A DNA stretch of 64,000 bases from Babylonia areolata. Taxonomy: Eukaryota; Mollusca; Gastropoda; Neogastropoda; Buccinidae. Both the position numbers and the translations under genes were made by a program. Below the pieces are notes generated by a model. That model was given only the letters and a program-made list of their open reading frames with translations. It had not been told where the DNA came from and made no database searches. Below, one piece after another: positions 25,360 to 32,967 of this stretch (the first letter of the stretch is position 1; each line of letters starts with the position of its first letter). The stretch lies in contig NC_134899.1 of assembly GCF_041734735.1 (NCBI RefSeq), positions 7,378,149-7,442,148 of the forward strand. Direction: 5' to 3'.

Positions 25360-25703
25360 GCCCGTCTACTCGGTAAGCATAATTATGATGAATACAAGAA
25401 CTTGAAATGGAGAGACCATGTTCATGTTTGATGATTTCAAGTGGATTAGTGACCTGATCGCTGTGCTCATGCACCAACAATGCCAATTTCTTTCAAGTCA
25501 CGCGATTCTTGTTTTTCAAAATACCTCGATCATAACAAAGTCGAAACCCACCACATCACCTGTCACCGAAAAATGTGTACCAAATGTGTGGCGGCCGCAA
25601 AACCGACAAGTTTCAACTGGCAACAACTGACGCCCATTTTAAAATACCGTCCTCAAAAAATCTTACCTTGATCCCTGAGAAAGTCTACTTCAGTCGAAGA
25701 CAT
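946..25703 (-). CDS. SCLT1: SCLT1 orthologue, 5' part of gene (15 exons, 363 codons in window)
   Basis: SCLT1 is a coiled-coil component of centriolar distal appendages, needed for docking the mother centriole and starting cilia; in vertebrates it was also described as linking a sodium channel to clathrin. Fifteen short minus-strand exons with GT-AG borders join in phase (1089 nt, exactly 363 codons). Pieces align in order with the human protein as I remember it: the start MSSTEVDFLRDQ (human MAAEIDFLREQ), YLSPLMQEYD (human FLAPLVTEYD), ENERLRQDLKDLVNQQL (human ENERLHSELKDAVEKQL), QELDRVEAEMQ (human QELDRLHKLYQ) and RKQCNDRVTKLTEELHAL (human KKQCNIQISRLTEELSAL). Nearly all of it is predicted coiled coil, rich in E, Q, K and R. 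The 3' half (human total about 688 residues) lies beyond position 1. The gene is divergent from CCDC169. Family assignment is secure; exact borders of exons 2, 9 and 10 were chosen by phase. Confidence 0.9.
1182..1498 (-). mobile_element. SINE family D copy
   Basis: Read on the minus strand it has a tRNA-like head near 1498 (B-box-like GTTTGAATCTC) and a body with GGGTTATGCTGCTTGTCAGG at its far end. The same architecture recurs at 52465-53412. It lies in SCLT1 intron 14. Confidence 0.65.
1687..1793. repeat. GT then GA microsatellite
   Basis: A (GT)n run passes into (GA)n and back to (GT)n, in SCLT1 intron 14. Confidence 0.9.
2181..2231 (-). CDS. SCLT1: SCLT1 exon 14
   Basis: It encodes ESLSKIIDEAGARTRQE, clearly matching human ETVSRFVQDATIRTKKE. 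Phase 0 in and out; donor GAG|GTAAGT. Confidence 0.9.
2562..3127. repeat. ACAGC/ACAAC minisatellite
   Basis: Five-base steps (CAACA, CAGCA, CAGTA) are organised into a roughly 70-base higher unit carrying GAGCATCACAACACAAC and GTGCAACATGGCACAG, about seven copies. Because the step is not a multiple of three and lacks stops, frames stay open on both strands; these are not genes. In SCLT1 intron 13. Confidence 0.88.
3208..3298 (-). CDS. SCLT1: SCLT1 exon 13
   Basis: It encodes MDTEQRENEAVHQVREAITL and AETSVLEKDQ (human LENERYEAIVRARNSMQLLEEANLQ region). The acceptor follows a short GT run. Phase 2 in, 0 out. A SINE (3330-3728) lies in intron 12 immediately upstream in the transcript. Confidence 0.88.
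3330..3728 (+). mobile_element. SINE family B copy
   Basis: tRNA-like head with TGATGGCCTAGAGGTAAC and B-box GGTTCGAATCAC. The body contains GGACGCTAGTCATTCGGATG and ends with TTTCACACAGAGAAATCTGT and a short A-rich tail. It lies just upstream of SCLT1 exon 13, antisense. Other copies: 11135, 44817, 52518. Confidence 0.88.
4807..4893 (-). CDS. SCLT1: SCLT1 exon 12
   Basis: It encodes VVNASREAEESRREKSLAEA and RLTELNRR after a split Arg codon. Acceptor GATTTCAG, donor CGACT|GTAAGT; phases 2 and 2. Charged coiled coil. Confidence 0.86.
5073..5301. mobile_element. piggyBac-like MITE
   Basis: A 229-bp non-coding element bounded by TTAA on both sides (5073-5076 and 5298-5301). The terminal inverted repeats begin CCCTTTCAC and agree at 9 of 9 bases, then more loosely (CCACCA against TGCCAA). 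TTAA targets with CCC ends are the hallmark of piggyBac transposons. In SCLT1 intron 11. Confidence 0.75.
5454..5822. repeat. GT and AC microsatellites
   Basis: A (GT)n run at about 5462-5523 and an (AC)n run at about 5752-5820, with unique sequence between. Confidence 0.85.
5868..6310. repeat. Compound minisatellite with CA runs
   Basis: Five units of GAGAAACAACACTGATTAAA plus CTGAAGAA, each followed by a CA run of 20-60 bases. It ends about 55 bases from SCLT1 exon 11, in intron 11. Confidence 0.88.
6366..6457 (-). CDS. SCLT1: SCLT1 exon 11
   Basis: It encodes DEERAEVIFKENVADSRMAE and VQRIMEDLKQ, matching human GREEASDRRLQQLQSSIKQ. Phase 0 in, 2 out. Its donor lies about 55 bases from the CA-rich minisatellite at 5868-6310. 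Confidence 0.88.
6520..7260. repeat. G-rich, poly-purine and AAC runs
   Basis: G-rich tracts (GGTGGTGG, GGGGGTGGGGG) at 6520-6720 and 6965-7130, and an (AAC)n run near 7235. Low complexity in SCLT1 intron 10. Confidence 0.75.
7025..7085 (-). mobile_element. LINE 3'-end remnant
   Basis: A short stretch containing TTTTATTTCACAAGGGTAA is shared with 63905-63960. It looks like the 3' end of one minus-strand LINE family whose transcript would end in AATAAAA. No coding part is present. Confidence 0.35.
7370..7640. repeat. GA-rich tract
   Basis: (GA)n, AAAG and CAGA steps with G-runs at 7525-7562, directly after (downstream in the transcript of) SCLT1 exon 10. Confidence 0.8.
7672..7762 (-). CDS. 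SCLT1: SCLT1 exon 10
   Basis: It encodes QVRQELAESQRQVSELKKSN and SLQQQLARR (human LRQAKLELRVAVAKVEELTN). Two AGs lie 4 nt apart at the acceptor. The upstream one (GTGCTCAG|A) keeps the frame from exon 9 and recreates the human-like L-R-Q join, so I chose it. Confidence 0.85.
7812..8598. repeat. 52-bp minisatellite
   Basis: About 15 units, each with GGAATGCTCTGCACATAAAA and ATGTCTATTATTTGTTTA; successive unit starts are 52 bases apart. No stable frame. In SCLT1 intron 9. Confidence 0.92.
9233..9303 (-). CDS. SCLT1: SCLT1 exon 9, acceptor preceded by a GT repeat
   Basis: It encodes IKEQYTQSVTVLNTEMDTLQ and SDL, ending in phase 2 at CTCAG|GTACTT. On the sense strand the acceptor AG is directly preceded by a GT dinucleotide tract of over 100 bases (9304-9430), with no pyrimidine tract. 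This is an unusual 3' splice site that may make inclusion length-sensitive. Confidence 0.8.
9304..9430. repeat. AC microsatellite at SCLT1 exon 9 acceptor
   Basis: (AC)n with a few CC interruptions. On the sense strand it is (GT)n, ending directly in the GCAG acceptor of exon 9. Confidence 0.93.
9847..9897 (-). CDS. SCLT1: SCLT1 exon 8
   Basis: It encodes ALKESRQWKTVEKQAHD. Acceptor TTGGCCAG, donor GAT|GTGAGT, phase 0 in and out. Weakly conserved coiled coil, but in the right place and phase. Confidence 0.82.
10290..10500 (+). mobile_element. Possible LINE 3' tail
   Basis: Non-coding stretch ending GGACAATAAATTATCTTGAT and a short CTTGAT-type repeat, as LINE tails often do in this window. 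No open frame. Low confidence. Confidence 0.3.
11008..11079 (-). CDS. SCLT1: SCLT1 exon 7
   Basis: It encodes EKEACQEKWREATQELDRVE and AEMQ. With exon 6 this recreates the human segment LANQEKTQAVELW...QELDR. Phase 0 in and out. It is separated from exon 6 by an 8-kb intron that holds the satellite array. Confidence 0.9.
11135..11556 (-). mobile_element. SINE family B copy
   Basis: Antisense copy of the 3330-3728 element: tail TTGTATTTATATTTG on the left, tRNA-like head with GGTTCGAATCACACC on the right. It lies in SCLT1 intron 6, next to exon 7 and in sense orientation to the gene. The 145 bases after it (11557-11700) are unique sequence I cannot name. Confidence 0.85.
11700..12490. other. 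SCLT1 intron 6, no feature seen
   Basis: Unique AT-rich sequence with T-runs at 12080-12140; I see no exon, repeat family or conserved frame. Confidence 0.6.
12490..13072. repeat. GT/GA low-complexity region
   Basis: Long GT-rich stretch with GA, GAGT and GGGT runs, GCGC at 12933-12942, and a G-rich patch at 12865-12905. In SCLT1 intron 6. Confidence 0.8.
13300..13769. repeat. T-run, GT, TCTA and TA microsatellites
   Basis: Poly-T at 13308-13332, (GT)n at 13382-13443, TCTA/TCTG steps at 13645-13740 and (TA)n at 13746-13769. The satellite begins at the end of the TA run. Confidence 0.82.
13770..19051. repeat. 46-bp satellite array with higher-order blocks, about 5.3 kb
   Basis: Over 100 tandem monomers of about 46 bases, with core CACTTATCACATGATCAGTT followed by TGATCTGTCAGGTCAGGTAG. 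Some monomers are short (about 35). A block of six to seven marked monomers, including the variants TGTCAGGTTAGCAC, GATATCTAAGGTCAGC and TCATGTAGGTAAACAC, recurs at least seven times (the AGGTAAAC marker is at 14233, 14810, 15147, 15798, 16283, 16906 and 17511). No coding frame. The array fills most of SCLT1 intron 6 and reaches the exon 6 splice donor. Confidence 0.95.
19061..19199 (-). CDS. SCLT1: SCLT1 exon 6
   Basis: The longest SCLT1 exon here. It starts RLRQDLKDLVNQQLGG, passes through a low-complexity Ser/Thr/Ala/Gly stretch, and ends NLQHQLRLAVQ (human NLQEQLQLANQ). The donor CAG|GTAAAACC is followed within a few bases by satellite DNA: intron 6 begins as the last monomer of the 13770-19051 array. 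Confidence 0.9.
19260..20000. other. SCLT1 intron 5, no feature seen
   Basis: Short CA run at 19300-19320 and A-runs; otherwise unique sequence without an exon. Confidence 0.6.
20003..20058 (-). CDS. SCLT1: SCLT1 exon 5
   Basis: It encodes AQVLDFRQQFEEILSENE, matching the human stretch ending in VIKENE. Acceptor TTTTTCAG, donor AAAG|GTAAAT, phase 0 in and 2 out. Confidence 0.88.
20645..20955. repeat. AC-rich minisatellite
   Basis: Three units of GACGTTAAACAAAAGA and ACATACCAAACACTACTGC joined by CA runs, in SCLT1 intron 4. Confidence 0.8.
21352..21424 (-). CDS. SCLT1: SCLT1 exon 4
   Basis: It encodes YLSPLMQEYDTTFHQLESEN and a few more residues. This is the conserved N-terminal block (human FLAPLVTEYDKHLGELN). 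Phase 2 in, phase 0 out. Confidence 0.88.
21425..22636. other. SCLT1 intron 3
   Basis: Holds CT runs (21930-22075) and T/G-rich DNA (22110-22200). An AATAAAGATTCATTCAGTCA motif near 21900 may be another retroelement tail. No exon recognised. Confidence 0.5.
22637..22680 (-). CDS. SCLT1: SCLT1 exon 3
   Basis: A 44-nt exon encodes DQAGRFQRPWLTSQ and ends in phase 2 at GA|GTGAGT, with acceptor TTTCCCAG. The peptide is poorly conserved. The call rests on good splice sites and on phase agreement with both neighbours. Confidence 0.7.
22681..24268. other. SCLT1 intron 2
   Basis: Contains TTAAGCCCTTGACTGCCAA at 22886, resembling one end of a piggyBac-type element but without a visible partner; the 162-bp duplication; and A-runs at 23820-23850. 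No exon. Confidence 0.5.
23242..23582. repeat. 162-bp tandem duplication
   Basis: Two copies starting ACATCATTC at 23242 and 23404, differing at only a few bases. Each includes GAGACTGTTGTGGCATTGCT and CTAGACCTGTATGACTCAGT. In SCLT1 intron 2. Confidence 0.9.
24269..24330 (-). CDS. SCLT1: SCLT1 exon 2
   Basis: It encodes ERLNTLLENYQAQYSQPPQQ after a split Val codon. The acceptor is the TTCCAG at 24336-24331. A stronger-looking CTTTTCAG about 38 nt upstream would put a stop codon in frame, and only this downstream acceptor restores the human-like join DFLRDQ-VERLN (human DFLREQ-NRRLN). The exon ends in phase 0. Confidence 0.78.
24985..25360. repeat. GT microsatellites
   Basis: (GT)n runs at 25018-25082, 25090-25116, 25135-25176 and 25318-25352 in SCLT1 intron 1, with short GA and CATG patches. 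Confidence 0.9.
25667..25703 (-). CDS. SCLT1: SCLT1 exon 1 (start codon)
   Basis: The start ATG is at 25703-25701 and the exon encodes MSSTEVDFLRDQ, close to the human SCLT1 start. It ends in phase 1 at a CAAG|GTAAGA donor. The 5' untranslated part and promoter must lie to the right of 25703, but I see no TATA box or clear initiator. Confidence 0.87.
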
Positions 25704-25999
25704 GTTGGCAGTGACAGAGCTGGTGTGTGCTACGTTTTCACACTCTTCTTATCATCATTTATGGAAACGATCGGCGAGACGTGCCACTTCTATCCCAACA
25801 TCACTTCAAACAAGTTTTTGTTTATACGTTTAAGCTACCCGTCTTGAGAAACAAAATTGTACTATATGGGAATTCATACTATTTAAGAAATAACTTTCAA
25901 AGGGCAGACAAGAAGCATTCCACCTTTCAAAACGTGCGCATTCTTTGGGGGGAAAAAACAAACAAACAAAAACAACAACAACATAATCTTGAGCATGTA

Positions 26000-26069
<70 letters not shown>

Positions 26070-26722
26070 AAAATCAAGTCTAATTACCGTAGATGAAATT
26101 AGTCAAAACCATCTTTCTTTTTTTTTTTCTTTTTCGATGTACGGTTATTTCATTATAATGGGAAGTGTACATAGATTGTTTCAGCTTGCGAAGTGTATTG
26201 TGGTTGATTCCATTCGACCATTTATATCTCTCTCTGTGAAGTGGACGGACCTACACCACAGGAAACCACGAGAATTATCCATCGTGTCAATTCAACAGAT
26301 CCATCGTCAGATTTGTTCAGTTGAACGCAGTTGGTGTATATCGAGAGTGTGGTGCCGTTTACTAGTACCTCGAGCATTTCTTTCTTCTTCTTCCACTTGA
26401 CGACGAACATCAGTATGTTGATGAAACTGTCGTGTTGTGGGAGGTTGCAGTGGTGCGGGCTCCCGATCGAGGGATGTACTTTGATAGGGGAGATGGTGTG
26501 TTAGCATCTCCAGCTAGGCCACTTCCAGCTACCGTAGCCGCGGTCTCCGGGTATACACTCGACCGGCACTGACAGCCCTAACCTACTTATATTACCAGTG
26601 GGGGGGCGGGGAGAGGGGGAGAGAAGGTTGTGGTGCCGGTGGACTTGCTGGCACGGGTGGGAGTGGGGGGTTGGGACTAAACAGAAGTGTTGGAGGGTAG
26701 TGGGGGGTGGGGGTGGGGAAAG
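25704..26722. other. 5' flank of SCLT1
   Basis: Likely promoter and 5' untranslated part of SCLT1, then the TA run and unique sequence, with G-rich DNA at 26600-26720. No core-promoter motif that I can vouch for. Confidence 0.45.
26001..26066. repeat. TA microsatellite
   Basis: A (TA)n run of about 65 bases, roughly 300 bases upstream of the SCLT1 start codon. Confidence 0.92.
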
Positions 26723-27365
26723 AGCATCGATATACGCTCCACGGACAAACACTAGAGAGGGTAGACTCCATTCAATGTCAAGGAGTCACGATAAAGAAAG
26801 ACATGAGCTGGAGAAAGCACATAGAAAACATCTGCTCAAAAGCAAACAAGACCTTAGGCTTTTTGAGGAGGAACCTGAAAATCAGTTCCCAGACCATCAG
26901 GGAACTAGCGTACAAGGCATTTGTCCGCCCCATCCTGGAATATTCATCATCAGTCTGGGATCCCTGCCAACAACAGGACATTGATCTCCTCGAGGCAGTC
27001 CAGAGACGAGCAGCCAGATTTGCCAGTGCTGAGACGCTACCGAAACACCTCAAGTGTATCAGCAATGCTACAAGACCTTGGATGGTCCTCCCTGCAACAA
27101 CGCCGCCAAACAGCCAGACTGACCATGCTGTATAAAATCAAACATAATTATGTAAGCATGGATTCACTGAAAGAAAAACTGGTGTCACCACCACCACGGC
27201 AGCGACGCACCCACACTGAGCAGCTGGAGCAAATCTTCTGCAAAACTAGATATAGGCGGGCTGGTTTCCTCCCACGTACCATCCGGGATTGGAACGCCTT
27301 GCCCCAGAGAGCTGTGGAAGCCAGCTCAGTCGACACCTGTGTGTCGATAGTCTCCAGGATATAAT
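26723..27365 (+). mobile_element. LINE remnant, reverse-transcriptase C-terminal part (CR1/Jockey type)
   Basis: Translated pieces include YTLHGQTLERVDSI, ANKTLGFLRRNLKISSQ, AYKAFVRPILEYSSSVWDP and VQRRAARF, then (after a frame change near 27030) SVSAMLQDLGWSSLQQRRQT and AGFLPRTIRDWNALPQRAVE, the usual end of such LINE proteins. 5'-truncated, with at least one frameshift. It sits in the SCLT1-CCDC169 spacer. Confidence 0.85.
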
Positions 27366-27479
27366 ACCAGAATATACCTTCTTTTTTTTTTTTTAAAGAA
27401 ACCCATGTAGACCTAGATGTATCTTCCGCAGACCCCCTTTTATTCAGTGATAGAATAGTCAGGTCTTGACTGTGATCAC

Positions 27480-28450
27480 TTTACGGAAGGAAGGAAGGGG
27501 TGGGGGTAAGTCTACTCTGTTGTGTCACAGGCAAGAGGCGAGTCTCGACTTGAAGCAGTCCAGCAACTCTGCTGTGACAACCTCCTGCGGCAGTGTGTTC
27601 CACTCCGGGATGGTACGGGGGAAGAAAGACATCTGTCTGTACTGCGTCCTGCATGCAGAGATGCCGTAGCTGCAGGTGTTGTTTTTTTCTGGAGCTCAAC
27701 CTACTGTCTGACTGTGTTGGTAGGTAGACTGAGCTGATGGAGATGAGACCATGGTGGAACTTGTAGAACATCTCGAGGCGAGGTTTTTTTTCGTCTGACT
27801 TGTACGGGGCCTGGGTACCAGTTGAAGGAGCTAAGGATGGAGCTGACGCAAGATGCGTATACTATGTCGATCAGTGTCGGTTTGTGACAGACCCATCTTG
27901 CCTGTGCTGCTCGGCGCTGGACGTTTTCGATGGCTTGGATGTCGCTGGCTGTATAGGGATCCCACACAGACTTAAGGACAGATCGAACAAGGGTTTTATA
28001 CGCAGTTTCCTTTGTCAGTCTTCTTGTTAATTCCTATCTTCAAGTCAGTTGCGCCGAAGAAAGCCTATAAGGTCTTGTTGGCTTATTTGGTTGTAGAATT
28101 GATGTGGGATCCCCAGCGTAGGTCGTCTTGGATGTTCACACTAAGCTCGGATATTTTGTGATGTTGATGTTTTCCAGCGGATGGCCATGGGGTTTGTAGT
28201 TTGGTGCGATCTTTTTCCTCTTTCTACTGACACTCAAGGTGGAGCGCACTTTTGCTGGTGGAATTGCATGGCCTACTGTTTCTCCCAGATGCAAAGGGAA
28301 AGTGGGTCTTCTTGGAGTGTGTGCTGGTCGGTTTCCTTCTTGGATTATTTTATTGCACATGGTGTCCTCTGCAAATAATCTGCCACTGCCTTACATTTGA
28401 TGGGCTTTGGGAGGTCATTGATGTAGAGACTGAAGGAAGAGACAATTGAG
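27480..28450 (-). mobile_element. LINE remnant of the same type, opposite strand
   Basis: Minus-strand pieces: SLYINDLPKPIKC followed by a decayed FADD-like box (28440-28340), SVWDPYTASDIQAIENVQRR (27960-27900), and the C-terminal LCMQDAVQTDVFLPPYHPGVEH. Many frame changes and stops. It lies tail to tail with the remnant at 26723-27365. Confidence 0.75.
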
Positions 28451-29449
28451 GGCCGTTATCCTCGAAAAAAACGTTGAACTGCACGAATCATATGTCTAAG
28501 TAATGAGGAATCCATGTAGAACTGGTCGGCACGTCAGTCTTTTTTGTTATCAAAATTAATATTAACGCGATGAAATAGTGTAAAATAATAATAAAATAAA
28601 AATAATAAAACTTCAGTCCAGACTTCCGAAAGAAAAATTAATGAGCACTCCCCGGCCCGATACTCCCAGCTGGTATCGCGTCACTCGGCGGGAAATTAAT
28701 TCAATTACTGAATGATCTGTGTAGCTTATTTTACTTTATTTTACCTTATTGTATTTTCCCTCAGTGCCTGAATTGATATGAACTTTTCTGCCTGAGTGCA
28801 GAACGACTAAAAAAATTAATTTACTTTACACTGTTCCTCTCTTGAATGGATCTCGGCGTAGCTGAGAGAAACGGATGATAATCTAAAAGGACACACGTAC
28901 GCCGCTTCTGCCGTCCCTGTTTTCAAGCGCGCAGAGGTTGACGGCATGGCAGAATTTCAAATGCTTGAGTAAAGCAAGAATGTGATTTCGGTAAGAAATC
29001 TATTTTCCATGGCCAATTTCTCAGAAAAGATACGAAAAAGGAACTGATGTCAGACACTGATTTATTTCATACAAAATCAGTATGAAATGACGGAAACAGA
29101 AGTGATGTCATTTTACTTAACTCAGTGGTATGAATAAGTTAATATTGCCCTACTCCCCCACCTCATCCTGCTGCATTCCTCTTTATTTGTGTGAACTGAA
29201 GTATTATTTTATAACATTTCACTGATTCGTTTGGAATGCATCACTGTTACTCGGCTTCTGTTTGCTTCTTCTTATCTCGTTTCTTTCTATTAAATGTAGT
29301 TATATTCATGCAGTAGTTGCCATTTGCTCCATTGTCAATTCGATGTATTGATGTATGTGTACTGATATGCGCATAATTATATAGTCCTTAACTGACATAA
29401 TTTTCTTTTTGTATGTATGCATGTATTATGTATATATGTCTATATATGC

Positions 29450-29494
<45 letters not shown>

Positions 29495-29699
29495 GTATGT
29501 GTGTGTGTGTGTACATATATTTATCAGTTAGATGATTATACAATGCATGTTACTTTGTTTTCCTTACCTGACTGACCTGCTGTTCTCTATGTTTCATATA
29601 ATAATAATAATAATAATAATGTACATTTACATACGAAATTATAAAATTATGTAACGTTTATAAGGTTTTCTATCCATTAGTTGATATTGTTTTATTTCC

Positions 29700-29765
<66 letters not shown>

Positions 29766-31250
29766 ACATCGACATCGCAATGATTCATTATACATCCCTC
29801 CCTTTCTCCCTATCTTTCGAACCCATCCCAGAACAGATGCTGTGTGTAACCAAGCAGGGAAACCAAAGCAAAGCCAGCGGACCGTCAACGTCAGTCGTCA
29901 GTGGAGTGATGACACTTCTATCGCTATGGCACTGAAAGCCGACATCGATTTCACCCGGTGCACACTGACAGAATCCCCCCCTTCCCTAGAATAAGCTATA
30001 TACGCCCGGACGATCTCAGCGCTGTTTAAAACAAAGTTTGAACGGCAATTTTTTTTTTTTTTTTTTTTTTTTCCAATAGTGGAAAGTGACGTGGAACTAT
30101 AAGAAACTGTGAAGGGGTACTACAAATCACTGAGTAACTCCGGCCGACTTGGGATGCCTACTAGTGTTTAATTGAGAGAGAAAAAAATCCCATCTACACA
30201 GGTTTTTATAAACGCGCTGGCAATCACATAATCATGGGCCAAACGACATTAACATCAGTTTCATCTGTTCAGAAATACATCGATAACGTGACCATAAATT
30301 TTCGCTCAACAATCTTATATCCAATTTGAATTTAACACGTGCCCAAAAAGCAAAAGTGAGGGAGGTCACTTTCTCCTGCTTCACCGGACAGAATAATACA
30401 CAAGTCCCAGACATACACTCGTCCTGACCACTGAAGCCTGACTCCGGAGTATGAACTGGTTCAACCGGCAAGCGAAAGTGCATGCAGTGAGCGGGTTTGT
30501 TTTCCCCACACAGCCACGGTGAGCAGACGAAAGGACAACAAAAGCCTTGGAAACCAATCAGCATCCATCGCTGTCGGTAAAGTTGCAAGGTAGGTTTTGG
30601 TTCCAATGCTATCGACAGCTCTTCTGAGTCTTTGCAGCTCGTCTTTCCGTGCCTGGGTTTCGTTTTTTCAATGAAAACAAAAGGGGGAGAAAAAAAAAAA
30701 AGGGGGGGGGGGGGGGGGAGGAGACAAAAATTCCACCACGATAATTACGCCATCGGTTTTTGTTCACTTGGGACTGCTGATCTTGTGCAAGAAACTTTTG
30801 ACTCCATGAAGAGATACGACAGAGTGGACTGCTAAATGACTTTTCATTACTCAGTCTGTGCAGCCAGGCTGAACGTTCAAATGAAATCTTCATGAGGCGT
30901 TCCAGAATATCCAAGTTCTCTGTGTGGAGAGGCAAAAAGCTGTCTGCTTTGTTCCTGTGTACTGTCAACACTGGCCGCTTTTCCTTACTGATCAGTGCTG
31001 AAAGGAAGGTTGACCAGAGAGAAATACTTGGTGACGGAGTGAGGACATGATAACAGCACGGGATGTGCCCACACGGAGTGAAATGCTGTGACAGCTAATG
31101 TAGAATGAGCACGGCTGTACCTCCTCTTGCTCTCGACGGCAAGTGTCTTCTCTTTCTTTGTGTTATTGCTTTCCTTTTCTTCTTGTTCTTTCTCTCTTTC
31201 TTTATTGGCTTGTCATTTTTATTTTCCGTCATTAGTGGTTCTTCCTTACC
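28451..31250. other. Intergenic spacer, no gene seen
   Basis: Unique sequence with microsatellites, poly-T at 30049-30072 and a G-run at 30700-30718. Minus-strand frames at 30232-30606 (124 codons, Cys-rich) and 30609-30971 have no recognisable domain or splice context. Confidence 0.5.
29450..29775. repeat. TA, TAA, CT and CA microsatellites
   Basis: (TA)n at 29452-29490, (TAA)n near 29600-29620, (CT)n at 29702-29740 and (CA)n at 29743-29768, in the intergenic spacer. Confidence 0.85.
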
Positions 31251-31251
31251 A

Positions 31252-31252
31252 T

Positions 31253-31295
<43 letters not shown>

Positions 31296-31947
31296 TTCTC
31301 TCTCTCTCTGAATTCTAAGAATGCCACTGACTTTAGCATAATGCACGAATGCCGCTTAATTTCTTTTCATACTTTTATGGTATTTAGACATGGAACCTAA
31401 ATTGAATTTAGAATAGTATGTGATGCCGGCTTTTTTACTTTGAGTTTTTGTAAAAACGAAATAGCTACTCAGCTGCAGTCGTTTAAATAGATCCGTTCGA
31501 ATCGGCTGACAGAAAAGCTATGATTATGTTAGTTATAGCCTCGTATTTGCACGTTGTCATGGGTTCTCTAGAGTTACTTGATCTTTGTGGGTATGTATCA
31601 TGATGTTTGCCAGGCTTATCGGACTCAGCAAATCAAAGAAACAATAAATATTATACACACGTACGGCATTTTACTTTTCGATAGGTGGTGCAATATTTTT
31701 TACTTAGAATATACGTTAGTGGGCCTCAGTGCTGCAGCCAATAAACGATTTTACAAAAACATAAATTGTATTGTATATCTTTTTCACAACTGTCTTTTTG
31801 TGAAACTTGGACCACTTTCAAATAACAGAATACAGAATACTTTATTATCTCAACAAAAGAAATTCATATTCACTGAGCTTGTCTCTGTGACTAAGTCTAC
31901 GTACTACAGTGATATCGGTGTTGTGCGTGCGCGCGCGCGCATGTGTG

Positions 31948-31994
<47 letters not shown>

Positions 31995-32134
31995 GTGCTT
32001 GTTTTGCCTCTGCATGACAATGATCGTACACGGCAAAAATATAAAAAACGGATCTAAAAACGTATGACGGTAGTGTTAACTAGTTTGTGACCAACAACAA
32101 CAACAAAAAAGTTTCTACAATAATTAGCCATCTG

Positions 32135-32171
<37 letters not shown>

Positions 32172-32188
32172 CATGTGACACACACACA

Positions 32189-32232
<44 letters not shown>
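31252..32232. repeat. CT, GT, CA microsatellites upstream of CCDC169 exon 1a
   Basis: (CT)n at 31253-31307, GCGC/(GT)n at 31927-31993, and facing (GT)n (32139-32170) and (CA)n (32180-32228) runs that could fold into a hairpin about 70-170 bases before the 32300 ATG. Confidence 0.85.
31824..31875 (-). mobile_element. Possible LINE 3'-end remnant
   Basis: Minus strand reads GATAATAAAGTATTCTGTAT with a short repeat after it, like a LINE tail. Very short, no coding part. Confidence 0.3.
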
Positions 32233-32235
<3 letters not shown>

Positions 32236-32402
32236 GCATCCATCCACACACGAAAACGCAAAACGGAGACAAGTAGCAACAATAATAACCATACCCCCAA
32301 TGTCCAGATCTAGAGGAAGCGGAAGGAGACGCCCCCAGCAGTCCACTACAAGTCACGGGCCGAAGCATCCTCTCCGAGCGACCCGACCGCTGGCACACCA
32401 GA

Positions 32403-32890
32403 ATGTCCATCAACAAGCGCTACACCGTCGACCGCCGCAACGTCGACAACCGCACCTTCACCAACAGCAACGGCGGACAAGTGAACAGGGGGTCGCCCAC
32501 AAGAAACTCCAAAGACACCTCTCCAGCCTCACGTCCCACACCACGATCCAGACCGTTCGGCCAGGACCCAGCACGTCACGGGATGGACCAGATGAGTAGA
32601 GACCCCCCGTACCCGAAACCTCGCTACCAGGTCGTGCCAGAGCAGGAGGAAGGTTCTGTGACGGATGGAGACCCAGACGTACGTGATTCCGACGCTCGGA
32701 GGACGGGCAGTAAGAGGGATCACAACGGCAAAGGGGGTGGTGGTGATGACGGGTTGGGTGACGAGCGGTATGATGGCGGAACTGATGACGTGGGTGATGT
32801 TGACGACGGTGATGACTGGATCCAAGCGGACGATATGGCGGACCCTGACAGTGATTCCATTCAATATGAGAAGTTGTTTATGACTGAGGA
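32403..32890 (+). CDS. CCDC169: CCDC169 first exon 1a (long acidic N-terminus)
   Basis: An open stretch of 162 codons starts MSINKRYTVDRR. It passes through a disordered Arg/Pro/Ser part and a very acidic Gly/Asp part, and ends DSIQYEKLFMTEE at a GA|GTGAGT donor in phase 2, which fits exon 2. An in-frame ATG at 32838 (MADPDSDS) could also be used. An out-of-frame upstream ATG at 32300 (MSRSRGSG) overlaps it. The 5' end of the exon is unknown. The N-terminal extension has no human counterpart. Confidence 0.65.
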
Positions 32891-32930
32891 GTGAGTATGG
32901 ATCCTTGTCTGTCTGTCTGTCTGTCTGCCC

Positions 32931-32967
<37 letters not shown>

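Noticed and set aside
30232-30971. Two adjacent minus-strand frames of 124 and 120 codons
   Set aside because: No domain, no good splice sites, unusual composition next to a G-run; not enough to call a gene.
32087-32599. 170-codon frame starting before CCDC169 exon 1a
   Set aside because: It runs through CA/GT repeats and is out of frame with the exon 1a reading that joins exon 2; at most an overlapping upstream frame from 32300.
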